From Marivirga lumbricoides (lineage in GTDB: Bacteria > Bacteroidota > Bacteroidia > Cytophagales > Cyclobacteriaceae): a DNA stretch of 64,000 nt. Shown here in pieces: positions 51,424-60,032 of this stretch. Within the stretch, counting starts at the first letter, position 1. Every line of letters begins with the position of its first letter. The position numbers and the translations under genes are program-made. The notes below the pieces were generated by a model, which searched no databases, was not told the origin of the DNA, and saw nothing but the letters and a program-made list of their open reading frames with translations. The stretch spans positions 248,001-312,000 of the forward strand of contig NZ_BMEC01000005.1 in assembly GCF_014636295.1 (NCBI RefSeq), in the 5' to 3' direction.

Positions 51424-52128
51424 TTATCTTGAAGGGGGGGCGCGAAAAGGGCTTTCAAGCAAAATAGCAGAAGAGACTATGAAAAGGTTTTTTTTAAGTA
51501 CTAATTTCTGTTTGATGGCACTCAGCAGCAGAATGAATTTTCTCATTGCCGAATCTAAATACTTATTTCCTAAGAGTATTTTCAGATCGAAGTAAGTATT
51601 AATGTCCCTCACTTTGCGAAGCACGCTGTAGGGCGAGTTATTAACTTTGCAATATTGCTGAAGTTGGAAGAAAAGCAAATTGGTTTGCCAGGGCAGTTGA
51701 GCAAATTTATCTCTCTTAAAGTTCTGTCTGGAAAGGCCAATAAGGTAAGTTCCTCCTCTCAGGGTTGGTCCGATGACAGATTTGCCATCTATTAAGTGGG
51801 CCTGTATTTGATCCCAATCTGCATTGATTAATTCGGGGCTGTCATTACCCACAGCAATGATGGATTCATACCCTAAGTCAAAAATTTCCTGATATGCATT
51901 GGCAAGTTTTTCACCAAACTGATTCCCTTTTTGATTGTTCTCATCAAAACGGAAAACCGGTAAACCAACTTTAGCTAAAATTTTTTCAGTGCGGTTAATA
52001 AAAGCAGAGTTAAGTGCTTCGTTTCGCAACAACCCGGTGGATAGTATTTTCTTTGCCTTTCCTTGCTGAGGAGCATTGAGGCTGAAGAATATGATAGCTA
52101 TATTTTTGGTTCTTTGCACTAAAAACAA
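51424..52128 (-). CDS. DUF2064/TIGR04282-type glycosyltransferase-like protein
   Basis: A 234-residue cytosolic protein of the GT-A-like family that contains CofC/FbiC-type nucleotidyltransferase relatives. It has GEKLANAYQEIFDLGYESII, AVGNDSPELINADWDQIQAH and IGPTLRGGTYLIGLSRQNF, the usual D-x-P-x-L and GG-x-Y-LIG motifs. The C-terminal 60 residues are less typical, and the last ones are encoded across a run of seven C (minus strand) near 51434-51440, which could be an indel. It is the first gene of the run leading into the ABC importer (70 bp). Related genes occur with sugar- or nucleotide-handling genes. Confidence 0.72.
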   Translation of the reverse strand: MFLVQRTKNIAIIFFSLNAPQQGKAKKILSTGLLRNEALNSAFINRTEKILAKVGLPVFRFDENNQKGNQFGEKLANAYQEIFDLGYESIIAVGNDSPELINADWDQIQAHLIDGKSVIGPTLRGGTYLIGLSRQNFKRDKFAQLPWQTNLLFFQLQQYCKVNNSPYSVLRKVRDINTYFDLKILLGNKYLDSAMRKFILLLSAIKQKLVLKKNLFIVSSAILLESPFRAPPSR

Positions 52129-52370
52129 TTTTAAGGCTATTATTTTTATTGATCTGTCATATAAACGACTATTTATCTAAATTCGGATTTACTTCAAATC
52201 TCAATATAGATAAAAAAGTAGATAAATCTGGTCTCATTACATTAAGATCAATACAATTTGATAAGCTAAATTGTTTAAAATAAGCTGATTTTTATTAAGA
52301 GTGATGAATACAGTGCTTAACTGGAAGGCAATAAAATCACCTCAATAACCGAAGCAAAATTTAATTATTT

Positions 52371-53285
52371 TCATTTTATACTAAGCAGAACAGGCCTGTG
52401 ATCAGAAATGTTGGATTCATATTCTTCAATGCAATCATTGTAAGTGAGGGTGGTAACCATCTCAACATCATCAAATAGCTCATTGCTTATCAAAATATGA
52501 TCCAGATGACTTCCATGAGTTTTCCAGGAAGGATAGCTTCTATACTCGCTTGGACCAAGTGCTATTTCCATATCAGCAAAATAGTAATTCCCCACATCTT
52601 CTATAAAGTTGTGAAAAGGATTGTTAACGTCATCGCTTAATTCATCGTTGAAATCGCCCAGCACCATAACTTTATTATTCTTCAAACGAGTATCAATGTA
52701 TTTTTTTAGAAGGATGCTTGCTTCTTTTCTTCTGGCAGTATTTTCCTCTCCTCCGCAGCACTTAAGATGTATGTTGATGAGAGTAATTTCCTGTCCATTA
52801 ACATGTTGTATGTTGGTAATGACAGGAGGCCTGTAGAAAGCACTGGAGTTATCAGGATAAATAATAGAAAGATTGCTGATATTTCTTATTTCAGATTCTT
52901 TGTATAAATATCCTAATTCCTGTCCGCCTCTCACATCATAAACCTTGTAATTCCAGCCTGGCGTAATATCAATTAAATTTTGTAATAAATCTGGCTCTGC
53001 AATTTCCTGGACAGCAATAATATCTGCATTGGTATTTCTGATTAACTCTGAAATACCTCTGATGGTACTCTTTCCATTTTTGGGAAAGAATTCAATGTTC
53101 CAGGTAACAATATCCAATGTTGCCTCTGTTAATTTAGTATCGCATGTGTAAGCTTTGAAAAGTTCAAACTCTCTTGGAGCATGGTGAGATGTTCCCTCTG
53201 AAGAATCTTCCTCTGATAAAACTGAGTTGAGAACAGCCAATATTATGGCGGAAAAGAGGAGGAAGTATCTAATTTTCTTTTTCAT
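52371..53285 (-). CDS. Secreted endonuclease/exonuclease/phosphatase-family protein
   Basis: A 304-residue protein with an N-terminal signal or anchor segment (YFLLFSAIILAVLNSVLS). It has the EEP fold motifs: LDIVTWNIEFFP, IIAVQEIAEPDL (catalytic Glu), INIHLKCCGG, VMVLGDFND and the final SDHRPVLLS. It hydrolyses a phosphodiester, probably nucleic acid or a phospholipid, outside the cytoplasm. It stands alone: 241 bases of AT-rich sequence separate it from the DUF2064 gene. The specific substrate cannot be told. Confidence 0.85.
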   Translation of the reverse strand: MKKKIRYFLLFSAIILAVLNSVLSEEDSSEGTSHHAPREFELFKAYTCDTKLTEATLDIVTWNIEFFPKNGKSTIRGISELIRNTNADIIAVQEIAEPDLLQNLIDITPGWNYKVYDVRGGQELGYLYKESEIRNISNLSIIYPDNSSAFYRPPVITNIQHVNGQEITLINIHLKCCGGEENTARRKEASILLKKYIDTRLKNNKVMVLGDFNDELSDDVNNPFHNFIEDVGNYYFADMEIALGPSEYRSYPSWKTHGSHLDHILISNELFDDVEMVTTLTYNDCIEEYESNISDHRPVLLSIK

Positions 53286-53461
53286 TAATTATTCCGGATG
53301 CAAATCTAAGATGTGGGCTATCTTTGAATTACCCTTATACAAGCCTTCTTTGGATATAATAAGGGTGATATCAGACTTAATAAATTTTCACGTAAAAGTA
53401 AGAGATTATTTTGAGAGATGAATAAGTTTAAGAAAGGCATTTCGGCTGTTTTAAACAAGAA

Positions 53462-53522
53462 AAGCTGATTTTCAACAAATAGAATACCGGATTAAGAAGT
53501 ATTTATCTGAAAATCAGCTTTA
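53462..53522. terminator. Long inverted repeat between mgsA and the EEP gene
   Basis: Perfect 14-bp arms AAAGCTGATTTTCA (53462-53475) and its complement (53509-53522) enclose 33 bases. It lies in the 321-base gap between the EEP-family gene and mgsA. No T tract directly follows, so termination is uncertain. The rest of the gap shows nothing else. Confidence 0.4.
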
Positions 53523-53606
53523 AAGAAAAGAGCTAAAATATTGATAGATTAGTTCTTTAAGATATTAATTGCTCAAACTAATTTACAAGGGTAAAACCAT
53601 GTCTTT

Positions 53607-53978
53607 TCATTCTTTCTTCGCCCACACAGCATCTAAAAGTAGCTGGGCAGTGGCCGGGTTGGTAGCTATGGGAATATTATGTACATCACAAATTCGCATC
53701 AGCATTTGAACATCCGGTTCGTGTGGGTGCTTACCTAAAGGATCCCGAAAAAATAACACCATATCCAATTTCTTCTCTGCTGCCAGTGCTGCAATTTGTG
53801 CATCTCCACCCAGCGGCCCTGAGAGTAACTTATTTACTTCCAGTCCACTATTTTCCGCATATTTGCCGGTTGTTCCTGTAGCTACAAGGTTAACAGCGTT
53901 AAGTTTATCTTTGTTTCTCATAAGAAAAGCGACCATTTCCGGCTTCTTTCCATCGTGTGCAATTACTGCTATTTTCAT
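53607..53978 (-). CDS. mgsA: Methylglyoxal synthase
   Basis: A 123-residue cytosolic enzyme that converts dihydroxyacetone phosphate to methylglyoxal and phosphate. It has IAVIAHDGKKPEM, the phosphate-binding GTTGKYAE, LLSGPLGGDAQIAA, the catalytic Asp in FFRDPLGKHPHEPDV, and IPIATNPATAQLL. The length is normal for MgsA. It follows argJ after 8 bp on the same strand and may be co-transcribed with the arginine genes, though no functional link is known. Confidence 0.95.
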   Translation of the reverse strand: MKIAVIAHDGKKPEMVAFLMRNKDKLNAVNLVATGTTGKYAENSGLEVNKLLSGPLGGDAQIAALAAEKKLDMVLFFRDPLGKHPHEPDVQMLMRICDVHNIPIATNPATAQLLLDAVWAKKE

Positions 53979-53986
53979 TCTGTTTT

Positions 53987-55198
53987 CTAGGTAGTATATT
54001 CTGCGTTAATTTTCACATAATCATAGGAAAGGTCTGATCCCCAACCTATTGCATGAGCTTTACCCTGGTTGAAATCAAACTTCACTTTTACATCGCGCTT
54101 AGAAAGTATTTCATCAGCTAAAGCTTCATCCAGCTCTTCGGGCTGCCCGGTTTTTAGTAAGCACAATTCATCATTCTGCCCCATGAATAAATCTACTTTA
54201 TCAGGATCAAAATTAACCCCGGCCCGGCCCGCAGCAGCAAATAGTCTTCCCCAGTTAGGGTCTTTTCCAAAAAATGCTGTTTTAACTAACAATGAAGTAG
54301 AAAGTGTTCTAATGATTTTTCTGCAATCTTCCTCTTCAGGTAAACCTTTCACTTCAAAAGTAATCATTTTAGTTATTCCTTCACCATCATCCACAATCGT
54401 TTGGCCTAAGTCAATGCAAATTCTCGTAAGTTCTTCTTCTACCTTTGCATAATGTTGGTGGCTGGTACTGTCAATTAAATCATTAGCGGCTTTACCATTG
54501 GCCATCACCAGCACAGTGTCATTAGTGCTTGTATCACCATCTATAGAGATCATATTAAATGATCTGTCTACGGCTTTATTTAATGCTACTTTCAGCACCT
54601 CAGGCTTAATATTAAGATCTGTAATTATAAATGACAGCATGGTTCCCATATTTGGATGAATCATGCCAGATCCCTTGGCTATTCCTCCAATATGAATGGT
54701 TTGTTCTCCTAAAGAGAATGTAAAAGAAGCTCCTTTTGGCTTAGTATCTGTAGTCATGATGGCTCTGGCAGTGGCATCGCTACTTTTTTCAGTGTTTTCA
54801 AGTCCATTAGCTGCCAATGTAATGCCATTTAACACCTGTGTAATGGGGAATGGCCTTCCAATAACTCCTGTGCTGGCAATAAAAACATCCTTTTCCGCAA
54901 CATGAAATATAGAAGATGTTCTTTTAATTTCATCATATACTGCTTGTTTTCCTAATTCGCCTGTGCATGCGTTAGCATTTTTTGAGTTAATGACTACTGT
55001 TTGGATTAAGCCATCTTCCATTTGTTTTTTGCAGACTTTTACCGGTTCGGCTACTACCAAATTGCGGGTAAAAGCTGCAGCAGCAGCACAAGGCTTTTCA
55101 GCATGTATAATGGCTAAATCTAATTGATTGTTTTTCTTTAATCCGGCTGAAAATCCATTGAAGACAAAGCCGGGTACTGTATGTAAATCCGTTATCAT
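53987..55198 (-). CDS. argJ: Bifunctional glutamate N-acetyltransferase / ornithine acetyltransferase
   Basis: A 403-residue enzyme that moves the acetyl group from N-acetylornithine to glutamate and, in the bifunctional form, also uses acetyl-CoA. The self-cleavage site is in KGSGMIHPNMGTMLSF, with the Thr of GTML as the nucleophile. Further motifs are VVINSKNANACTGELG, SIDGDTSTNDTVL and FGKDPNWGRLFAA. It lies 9 bp after argC. Presence of ArgJ implies the acetyl-recycling route of arginine synthesis. Confidence 0.95.
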   Translation of the reverse strand: MITDLHTVPGFVFNGFSAGLKKNNQLDLAIIHAEKPCAAAAAFTRNLVVAEPVKVCKKQMEDGLIQTVVINSKNANACTGELGKQAVYDEIKRTSSIFHVAEKDVFIASTGVIGRPFPITQVLNGITLAANGLENTEKSSDATARAIMTTDTKPKGASFTFSLGEQTIHIGGIAKGSGMIHPNMGTMLSFIITDLNIKPEVLKVALNKAVDRSFNMISIDGDTSTNDTVLVMANGKAANDLIDSTSHQHYAKVEEELTRICIDLGQTIVDDGEGITKMITFEVKGLPEEEDCRKIIRTLSTSLLVKTAFFGKDPNWGRLFAAAGRAGVNFDPDKVDLFMGQNDELCLLKTGQPEELDEALADEILSKRDVKVKFDFNQGKAHAIGWGSDLSYDYVKINAEYTT

Positions 55199-55207
55199 TA
55201 TTTAAAA

Positions 55208-56242
55208 TTATGGGTTTAAAGGAGCCAGACCCAGACCTGCAGTCTCTTCAAGATTGAACCTCAAGTTCAGATTATGAACAGCTTGTCCGGCAGCACCTTT
55301 TACTAAATTATCTATCACTGATAGAATTACAATTAATCCATTTTCCTGGTCATAATAGGGGAAAATATCAGCGAAATTAGATCCTTTTACATTTTTCACC
55401 TGTGGTGGTGCATCTGTGATCCTGATGAAAGGTTGACCGCTGTAAAAATTAGTAAAGCTTTTTCTTAAATTATTAAGATCCGTTGTTTCTGATGGTTTTA
55501 CATACACCGTGCTCAAAATACCTCTGTCTATAGGTAATAAGTGGGGTGTGAATTTGATAGTAAAAGCCTTGGAATTTAATTTAGATAACGAATTATGAAT
55601 TTCAGGCTGATGCCTGTGGCCTTCCACTTTATAGGCAAAGAAGTTCCCGTACAGAGAAGGGAAATGAGTGCTTCCTCCTGGCTTAATTCCTGCTCCGGTG
55701 GTGCCTGATTTTGAGTCTACTATAATTGTGCTTTCCTCATAATTACCTGATTGGATGACAGGTGCCAATGCAAGGATAGCTGAAGTTGGGTAACAACCCG
55801 GATTGGCTATCAAATTGGCTTGCTTAATTTCTTTACTAAACAATTCAGGTAATCCATATGCTGCTTTTCCTATTAGCTCAGGACTTACATGCTTTTGATA
55901 CCATTTTTCATACAATGCTAAATCATCAAGTCTGTAGTCTCCTGAAAGATCAATGACCACGCGCCCTTTCTCAAGAAATTGAGGAGCATAATTCATAGAA
56001 ACCCCATGAGGAAGTGCAAGAAAAACTGCATCAACATCAATATCAAGGGCTTCTTCTACTTTAATTAATGGAAGTTCCATTAGCTGACGAAAAGCTCCGT
56101 GTAAATCCGCAAAAGGCTTTCCTGCAGAAGTTTCTGAAGTGATATATTCTATACTAACGTTGGGATGGTTTAACAGAATCCTAACCAATTCTGATCCTGT
56201 ATAGCCTGAGGCCCCAACTATTCCTATTTTTATTTTATTCAT
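55208..56242 (-). CDS. argC: N-acetyl-gamma-glutamyl-phosphate reductase
   Basis: A 344-residue NADPH-dependent reductase, third step of arginine synthesis. It has a dinucleotide-binding GASGYTGSELVRILLNHP, the catalytic Cys in ANPGCYPTSAILA, the KSGTTGAGIKPG loop and VEGHRHQPEI. The length is normal. It lies between argD (55 bp) and argJ in one operon. Confidence 0.95.
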   Translation of the reverse strand: MNKIKIGIVGASGYTGSELVRILLNHPNVSIEYITSETSAGKPFADLHGAFRQLMELPLIKVEEALDIDVDAVFLALPHGVSMNYAPQFLEKGRVVIDLSGDYRLDDLALYEKWYQKHVSPELIGKAAYGLPELFSKEIKQANLIANPGCYPTSAILALAPVIQSGNYEESTIIVDSKSGTTGAGIKPGGSTHFPSLYGNFFAYKVEGHRHQPEIHNSLSKLNSKAFTIKFTPHLLPIDRGILSTVYVKPSETTDLNNLRKSFTNFYSGQPFIRITDAPPQVKNVKGSNFADIFPYYDQENGLIVILSVIDNLVKGAAGQAVHNLNLRFNLEETAGLGLAPLNP

Positions 56243-56297
56243 TTTTTATAAGCGATTTTTTTATTGAATGATAGCGATCTTCTTCTTATTCAAATAG

Positions 56298-57503
56298 CTA
56301 CTGTTTTTCTGCTTTCTCAGCTTCATAAATTGCTTCTAAAGATTTTTTAAAGATATCAACAGCCTCATCAATATGAGATTTTTCTATAATAAGTGGTGGT
56401 ACAAAGCGCATTACTGTACCTGAGGCACAGTTCCCAATCATTCCGTGCTTGAGCATTTCCATCACAATAGGTTTGCCATCCATATTAAGGGCTACTCCCA
56501 GCATTAAACCTTTCCCTCTAATTTCCTTTACTGCAGGATGGCTTCCTACAGCACTTTCCAGTTTCTGTTTTAAATAATCTCCCATTTCTGCTGCATTTTC
56601 AAGAAGCTTTTCTTCTTCTATCACTTCCATAGTGGCTAGTGCTGCAGCACAAACCAGCGGGTTACCCCCAAAAGTAGTTCCATGCTGTCCGGGTTGTAAG
56701 GCATCAGCAACCTTTTGTTTGGTAATTACTGCACCTATTGGCACACCGCTACCCATTCCTTTTGCGCAAGAAACTATATCGGGCTGAATATCAAAATGCT
56801 GATAAGCGAAATATTTGCCGGTTCTTCCGAATCCTGCCTGTATTTCATCTATGGCTAACAGAATATCATGTTCTTTACAGATTTCAGCTAACTTTAAGAT
56901 GAATTCCTCCTTTATCACGTTGATTCCCCCTTCACCCTGAATAATTTCAACTACAAATCCTATAGGCTTATGATACTTTATATAGTCAGTAAGCATTTCA
57001 AGATTATTGTATTCCAATCTGTGGAAGCCATCGGGCAGGGGCTCAAAACCTTTTTGATACACTTCTTTTCCCATTGCCAGATTGGCGATAGTTCTTCCGT
57101 GGAAGCTATCGGTAAAGCTCACTATTGGACCTTTCTTATCATGTTTGGCTGCGTAGTTTCTAATAAATTTAATAGCTCCTTCATTGGCTTCTGCACCACT
57201 ATTGCAAAAAAATGCTCTGTCTAAACCAGATGCTTCCACTAACTTTTGAATGAGGTCGGCCTGAGGCTGTATGTAGAAGATGTTGGAAACGTGCAATAAT
57301 TTAGCTGCCTGTTGCTGAATGGCTTTTACTACTTTGGGATGACAATGTCCTGTATTGCAAACTGCAATTCCAGCCAACATATCCAGGTACTTTTTACCTG
57401 TACTGTCCCACATGTACATGCCTTCAGCCTTTTCAGCTACAACTTGTAATCTTCCATAAAGAGGTAAATGGTAATTATCTAATTTCTGTATACTTTCTTC
57501 CAT
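56298..57503 (-). CDS. argD: Acetylornithine aminotransferase
   Basis: A 401-residue PLP-dependent class-III aminotransferase. It has AFFCNSGAEANEGAIKF, SFHGRTIANLAM, the Asp of LLAIDEIQAGFGRTGK, and the PLP lysine in SCAKGMGSGVPIGAV; TTFGGNPLVCAAA follows. By context it makes N-acetylornithine in arginine synthesis; some enzymes of this family also act in lysine synthesis. It starts 67 bp after the argB stop. Confidence 0.93.
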   Translation of the reverse strand: MEESIQKLDNYHLPLYGRLQVVAEKAEGMYMWDSTGKKYLDMLAGIAVCNTGHCHPKVVKAIQQQAAKLLHVSNIFYIQPQADLIQKLVEASGLDRAFFCNSGAEANEGAIKFIRNYAAKHDKKGPIVSFTDSFHGRTIANLAMGKEVYQKGFEPLPDGFHRLEYNNLEMLTDYIKYHKPIGFVVEIIQGEGGINVIKEEFILKLAEICKEHDILLAIDEIQAGFGRTGKYFAYQHFDIQPDIVSCAKGMGSGVPIGAVITKQKVADALQPGQHGTTFGGNPLVCAAALATMEVIEEEKLLENAAEMGDYLKQKLESAVGSHPAVKEIRGKGLMLGVALNMDGKPIVMEMLKHGMIGNCASGTVMRFVPPLIIEKSHIDEAVDIFKKSLEAIYEAEKAEKQ

Positions 57504-57570
57504 ATGATTTGAATGATATTATAAAAAGAGAAGTTAAAATTCTTTTTGGTAAAGCTAATGAATATCTAAT

Positions 57571-58389
57571 TTATGATTTTATAATTTTTGTTCCCAACCC
57601 TTCTTCACTTAAAGCACGGCTAATATTTTTCGGGTCTGCTCCGTTGATGATCCTTACATTAGCTACGTCACCATTGATGGCTGTAAAGCAAGCTTCCATT
57701 TTAGGCATCATTCCTTCGCTGATTTTAATCTCTGAAGAAGTGCGGAGAGTAGCTTCATCAATTTCATGGATAATGGTTTCAGGTTTTTCAGGGTCCTTCA
57801 TCAGACCTTCAATATTTGAAAGTATCAGGAAATGATCCACCTTAAGCGCGGCAGCCAAAGCACCTGCAAAAATATCCGCATTAACGTTATAAGAGGCACC
57901 CGAAGTGTCCATTGCTATAGAGTTAAGAATAAGGAAATATCCGTTTTCTAAAAGATTATCGTAAAGCTTTGTATCAATCTTTTCAACTTCACCTACTCTT
58001 CCTAAAGTTCGCTTCGTACCATTTACATCCACTTCCTTTGGATTACTGGTAACAGTTCTCCCATCTTTGGCAGATAAACCAATAGCTTTTAACCCTGCTT
58101 CTAAAGCCATTTCTGTTAATTGACCATTTACATAGCCTCTTAAGGCTGCTTCAACAAATGGAATGGCTTCTTCTGAAGTACATCTTAAGCCCTGGATAAA
58201 TTCTGAGGGGATGTTGCCGTAGTTTAAAAATTGTTCTATAAATGGACCACCGCCATGTACCAGGATAGGAGAGTAGTTGTGATCGGAAAGTGATTTTATT
58301 TCTTTAATTACCTCTTTTTGAAGGTTTTTATCAGTCATGGCATTACCGCCATATTTGATGAGAACGGTCTGCTTTTTAGTATTATACAT
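57571..58389 (-). CDS. argB: Acetylglutamate kinase
   Basis: A 272-residue amino-acid kinase that phosphorylates N-acetylglutamate. Motifs are VLIKYGGNAM, VHGGGPFIEQF, LGRVGEVEKID, NINAD-like YNVNADIFAGALAAAL and ISEGMMPKMEACF. The ATG at 58389 is used because the protein then begins MYNTKKQTVLIKYGG; the longer open frame to 58641 runs into the exonuclease gene and has no family match. It is the first arginine gene of the run argB-argD-argC-argJ. Confidence 0.95.
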   Translation of the reverse strand: MYNTKKQTVLIKYGGNAMTDKNLQKEVIKEIKSLSDHNYSPILVHGGGPFIEQFLNYGNIPSEFIQGLRCTSEEAIPFVEAALRGYVNGQLTEMALEAGLKAIGLSAKDGRTVTSNPKEVDVNGTKRTLGRVGEVEKIDTKLYDNLLENGYFLILNSIAMDTSGASYNVNADIFAGALAAALKVDHFLILSNIEGLMKDPEKPETIIHEIDEATLRTSSEIKISEGMMPKMEACFTAINGDVANVRIINGADPKNISRALSEEGLGTKIIKS

Positions 58390-58501
58390 ACATAAAATAC
58401 TGATTTGAGCGGATTTTGTTGCGTTAAAAGTGGTTTTAAAGGGGATTAAATGGTAATGGTAAGAGCAAAATCGGAATGGGAAGTAAGAAAATAAATATAT
58501 C

Positions 58502-59506
58502 TTATAGCTCTCTGTCCAGGCTTTCCCCCTCAAAAAGTGACTCCACTCGCGTGGCATCCATACCTTTATCCTGAAGATATTTGCTGAATACATCTGAGTA
58601 GCCATGAGTGGCATAAATTTTTTCAGCACCTGTGGCTTCAACCGCTTTTATAAGTCCGTTCCAATCAGCATGGTCGGATAGCACAAAACCTCTGTCAGCG
58701 GCCTTTCTTCTTCTGGTTCCCCTGAGCATCATCCACCCGGAAGCAATGCCTGTACTAAATGGAGCAAACTTTCGCATCCAGGGAGTGCCAATAGAGGCAG
58801 GTGTGGCTATTATGAGGCTTCCTGTAAAATCAGATTTGGGCGTTTCTTTAGTTACCCGATATGTTTCCGGCAGCTTCATACCGTTTGACCGAAAGACTTC
58901 ATTCACATTTTCAACGGCTCCATGCGTTAAAATTCTTCCTATTGTAGGATCAACATTAGTTAGTATGCGCTGTGCTTTTCCAAGAGCATAAGCAAAAATG
59001 ACTGAAGTTTTATTTTCTGATTTATTTTTTCGCCACCATTCATTAATCTCTTCATAAACCAACTGCTGGTTTTGCCATTGGTAAATAGGTAAGCCGAAAG
59101 TAGATTCTGTTACAAATTCATTACATTTAACGGGCTCAAAAGCCTCACTTAGCCCATCATCCTCCATCTTATAATCTCCCGATACTACACAAACTCTCCC
59201 TTTATATTCAAGCCTGATTTGAGCGGAACCTGGTATATGCCCGGCGGGGTGAAAACTCACTTTCACACCATTGATATGGGTAGTAGTACCATAATCAGTA
59301 GTTTGAAGGTTAATTGAATCTCCAAGGCGGAGTTTCATAATGGGGGCAGAAAGGTGGTGAGCAAGGTAATTGTGATGATTTGGCCTGGCATGGTCAGCGT
59401 GTGCATGAGTTATCAACGCTCTGTCCACTTCCTGCCAGGGATCAATATAGAAATTACCTTGCTGACAATAAATACCTGATTCTGTAAATTGAATAAGAGA
59501 AGACAT
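58502..59506 (-). CDS. Ligase-associated-type DNA exonuclease (metallo-beta-lactamase fold)
   Basis: A 334-residue MBL-fold / beta-CASP nuclease. It has THAHADHARPNH (HxHxDH-type metal site), GHIPGSAQIRLEY with VVSGDYKMEDDG, FAYALGKAQRIL and LSDHADWNGL near the C terminus. It is typical of the exonuclease that accompanies an ATP-dependent DNA ligase in a DNA-repair operon, but no ligase gene lies in the window. It is 112 bp upstream of argB and 11 bp after the MarR gene. Confidence 0.85.
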   Translation of the reverse strand: MSSLIQFTESGIYCQQGNFYIDPWQEVDRALITHAHADHARPNHHNYLAHHLSAPIMKLRLGDSINLQTTDYGTTTHINGVKVSFHPAGHIPGSAQIRLEYKGRVCVVSGDYKMEDDGLSEAFEPVKCNEFVTESTFGLPIYQWQNQQLVYEEINEWWRKNKSENKTSVIFAYALGKAQRILTNVDPTIGRILTHGAVENVNEVFRSNGMKLPETYRVTKETPKSDFTGSLIIATPASIGTPWMRKFAPFSTGIASGWMMLRGTRRRKAADRGFVLSDHADWNGLIKAVEATGAEKIYATHGYSDVFSKYLQDKGMDATRVESLFEGESLDREL

Positions 59507-59517
59507 TTAATATTAAA

Positions 59518-59976
59518 CTAGTCCTTCTCGCTATTGTTTTCCGTCACTTTATAAATTATTTCATTCAACCTTAATAATTCATCATCCGATAATTTATTAA
59601 AGTGAGAGCCCATTTCTTCATAAATAATAGGTTGAACCAATTCCATTTTGATGAAACCTTCTTCAGTAAGGCAAATTTCTGTATTTCTTTTATCAAATTC
59701 CTTTTTTAACCTGTTGATATAGCCTTTTTCATGAAGACGATTGGCAATTCTTGAAATATCCGGCATGGTTTCATTCATTTCACTTCTTACCGCATTAATG
59801 TTAAGCTTTTCAGGATACTTTTCTTTAAGTATAGAGAGTACTTCAAACTGCTGACGGGTGAGGTTAAATTTTTTTAACTTTTGAGCTATATTATAGCATA
59901 GGGTATGCTGGCATTTCAGGAGGCCGGCAAAAGTTTGTTCAATAGTAGCCTCTTTTGGGGATAGTACATTTTGCAT
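59518..59976 (-). CDS. MarR-family transcriptional regulator
   Basis: A 152-residue winged-helix regulator. It shows LTRQQFEVLSILKEKYPEKL, the recognition region VRSEMNETMPDISRIANRLH and the wing EKGYINRLKKEFDKRNTEIC. It binds DNA as a dimer, often under control of a small phenolic ligand. It lies 11 bp before the exonuclease gene and may regulate itself and that gene; the target is not shown by the sequence. Confidence 0.88.
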   Translation of the reverse strand: MQNVLSPKEATIEQTFAGLLKCQHTLCYNIAQKLKKFNLTRQQFEVLSILKEKYPEKLNINAVRSEMNETMPDISRIANRLHEKGYINRLKKEFDKRNTEICLTEEGFIKMELVQPIIYEEMGSHFNKLSDDELLRLNEIIYKVTENNSEKD

Positions 59977-60032
59977 ATTTGGTTGAATTAGAGTTTTATT
60001 TCGATTAATGAGGTAAAATTAACGATAAAAAC

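Noticed and set aside
51430-51445. Frameshift at the seven-C run in the DUF2064 gene
   Set aside because: The frame closes only a few codons later and the family core is complete, so there is no evidence that the run is wrong; noted only as a possible indel.
58390-58641. N-terminal extension of ArgB to 58641
   Set aside because: The extra 84 residues match no acetylglutamate kinase and overlap the exonuclease gene; the ATG at 58389 gives the normal start.
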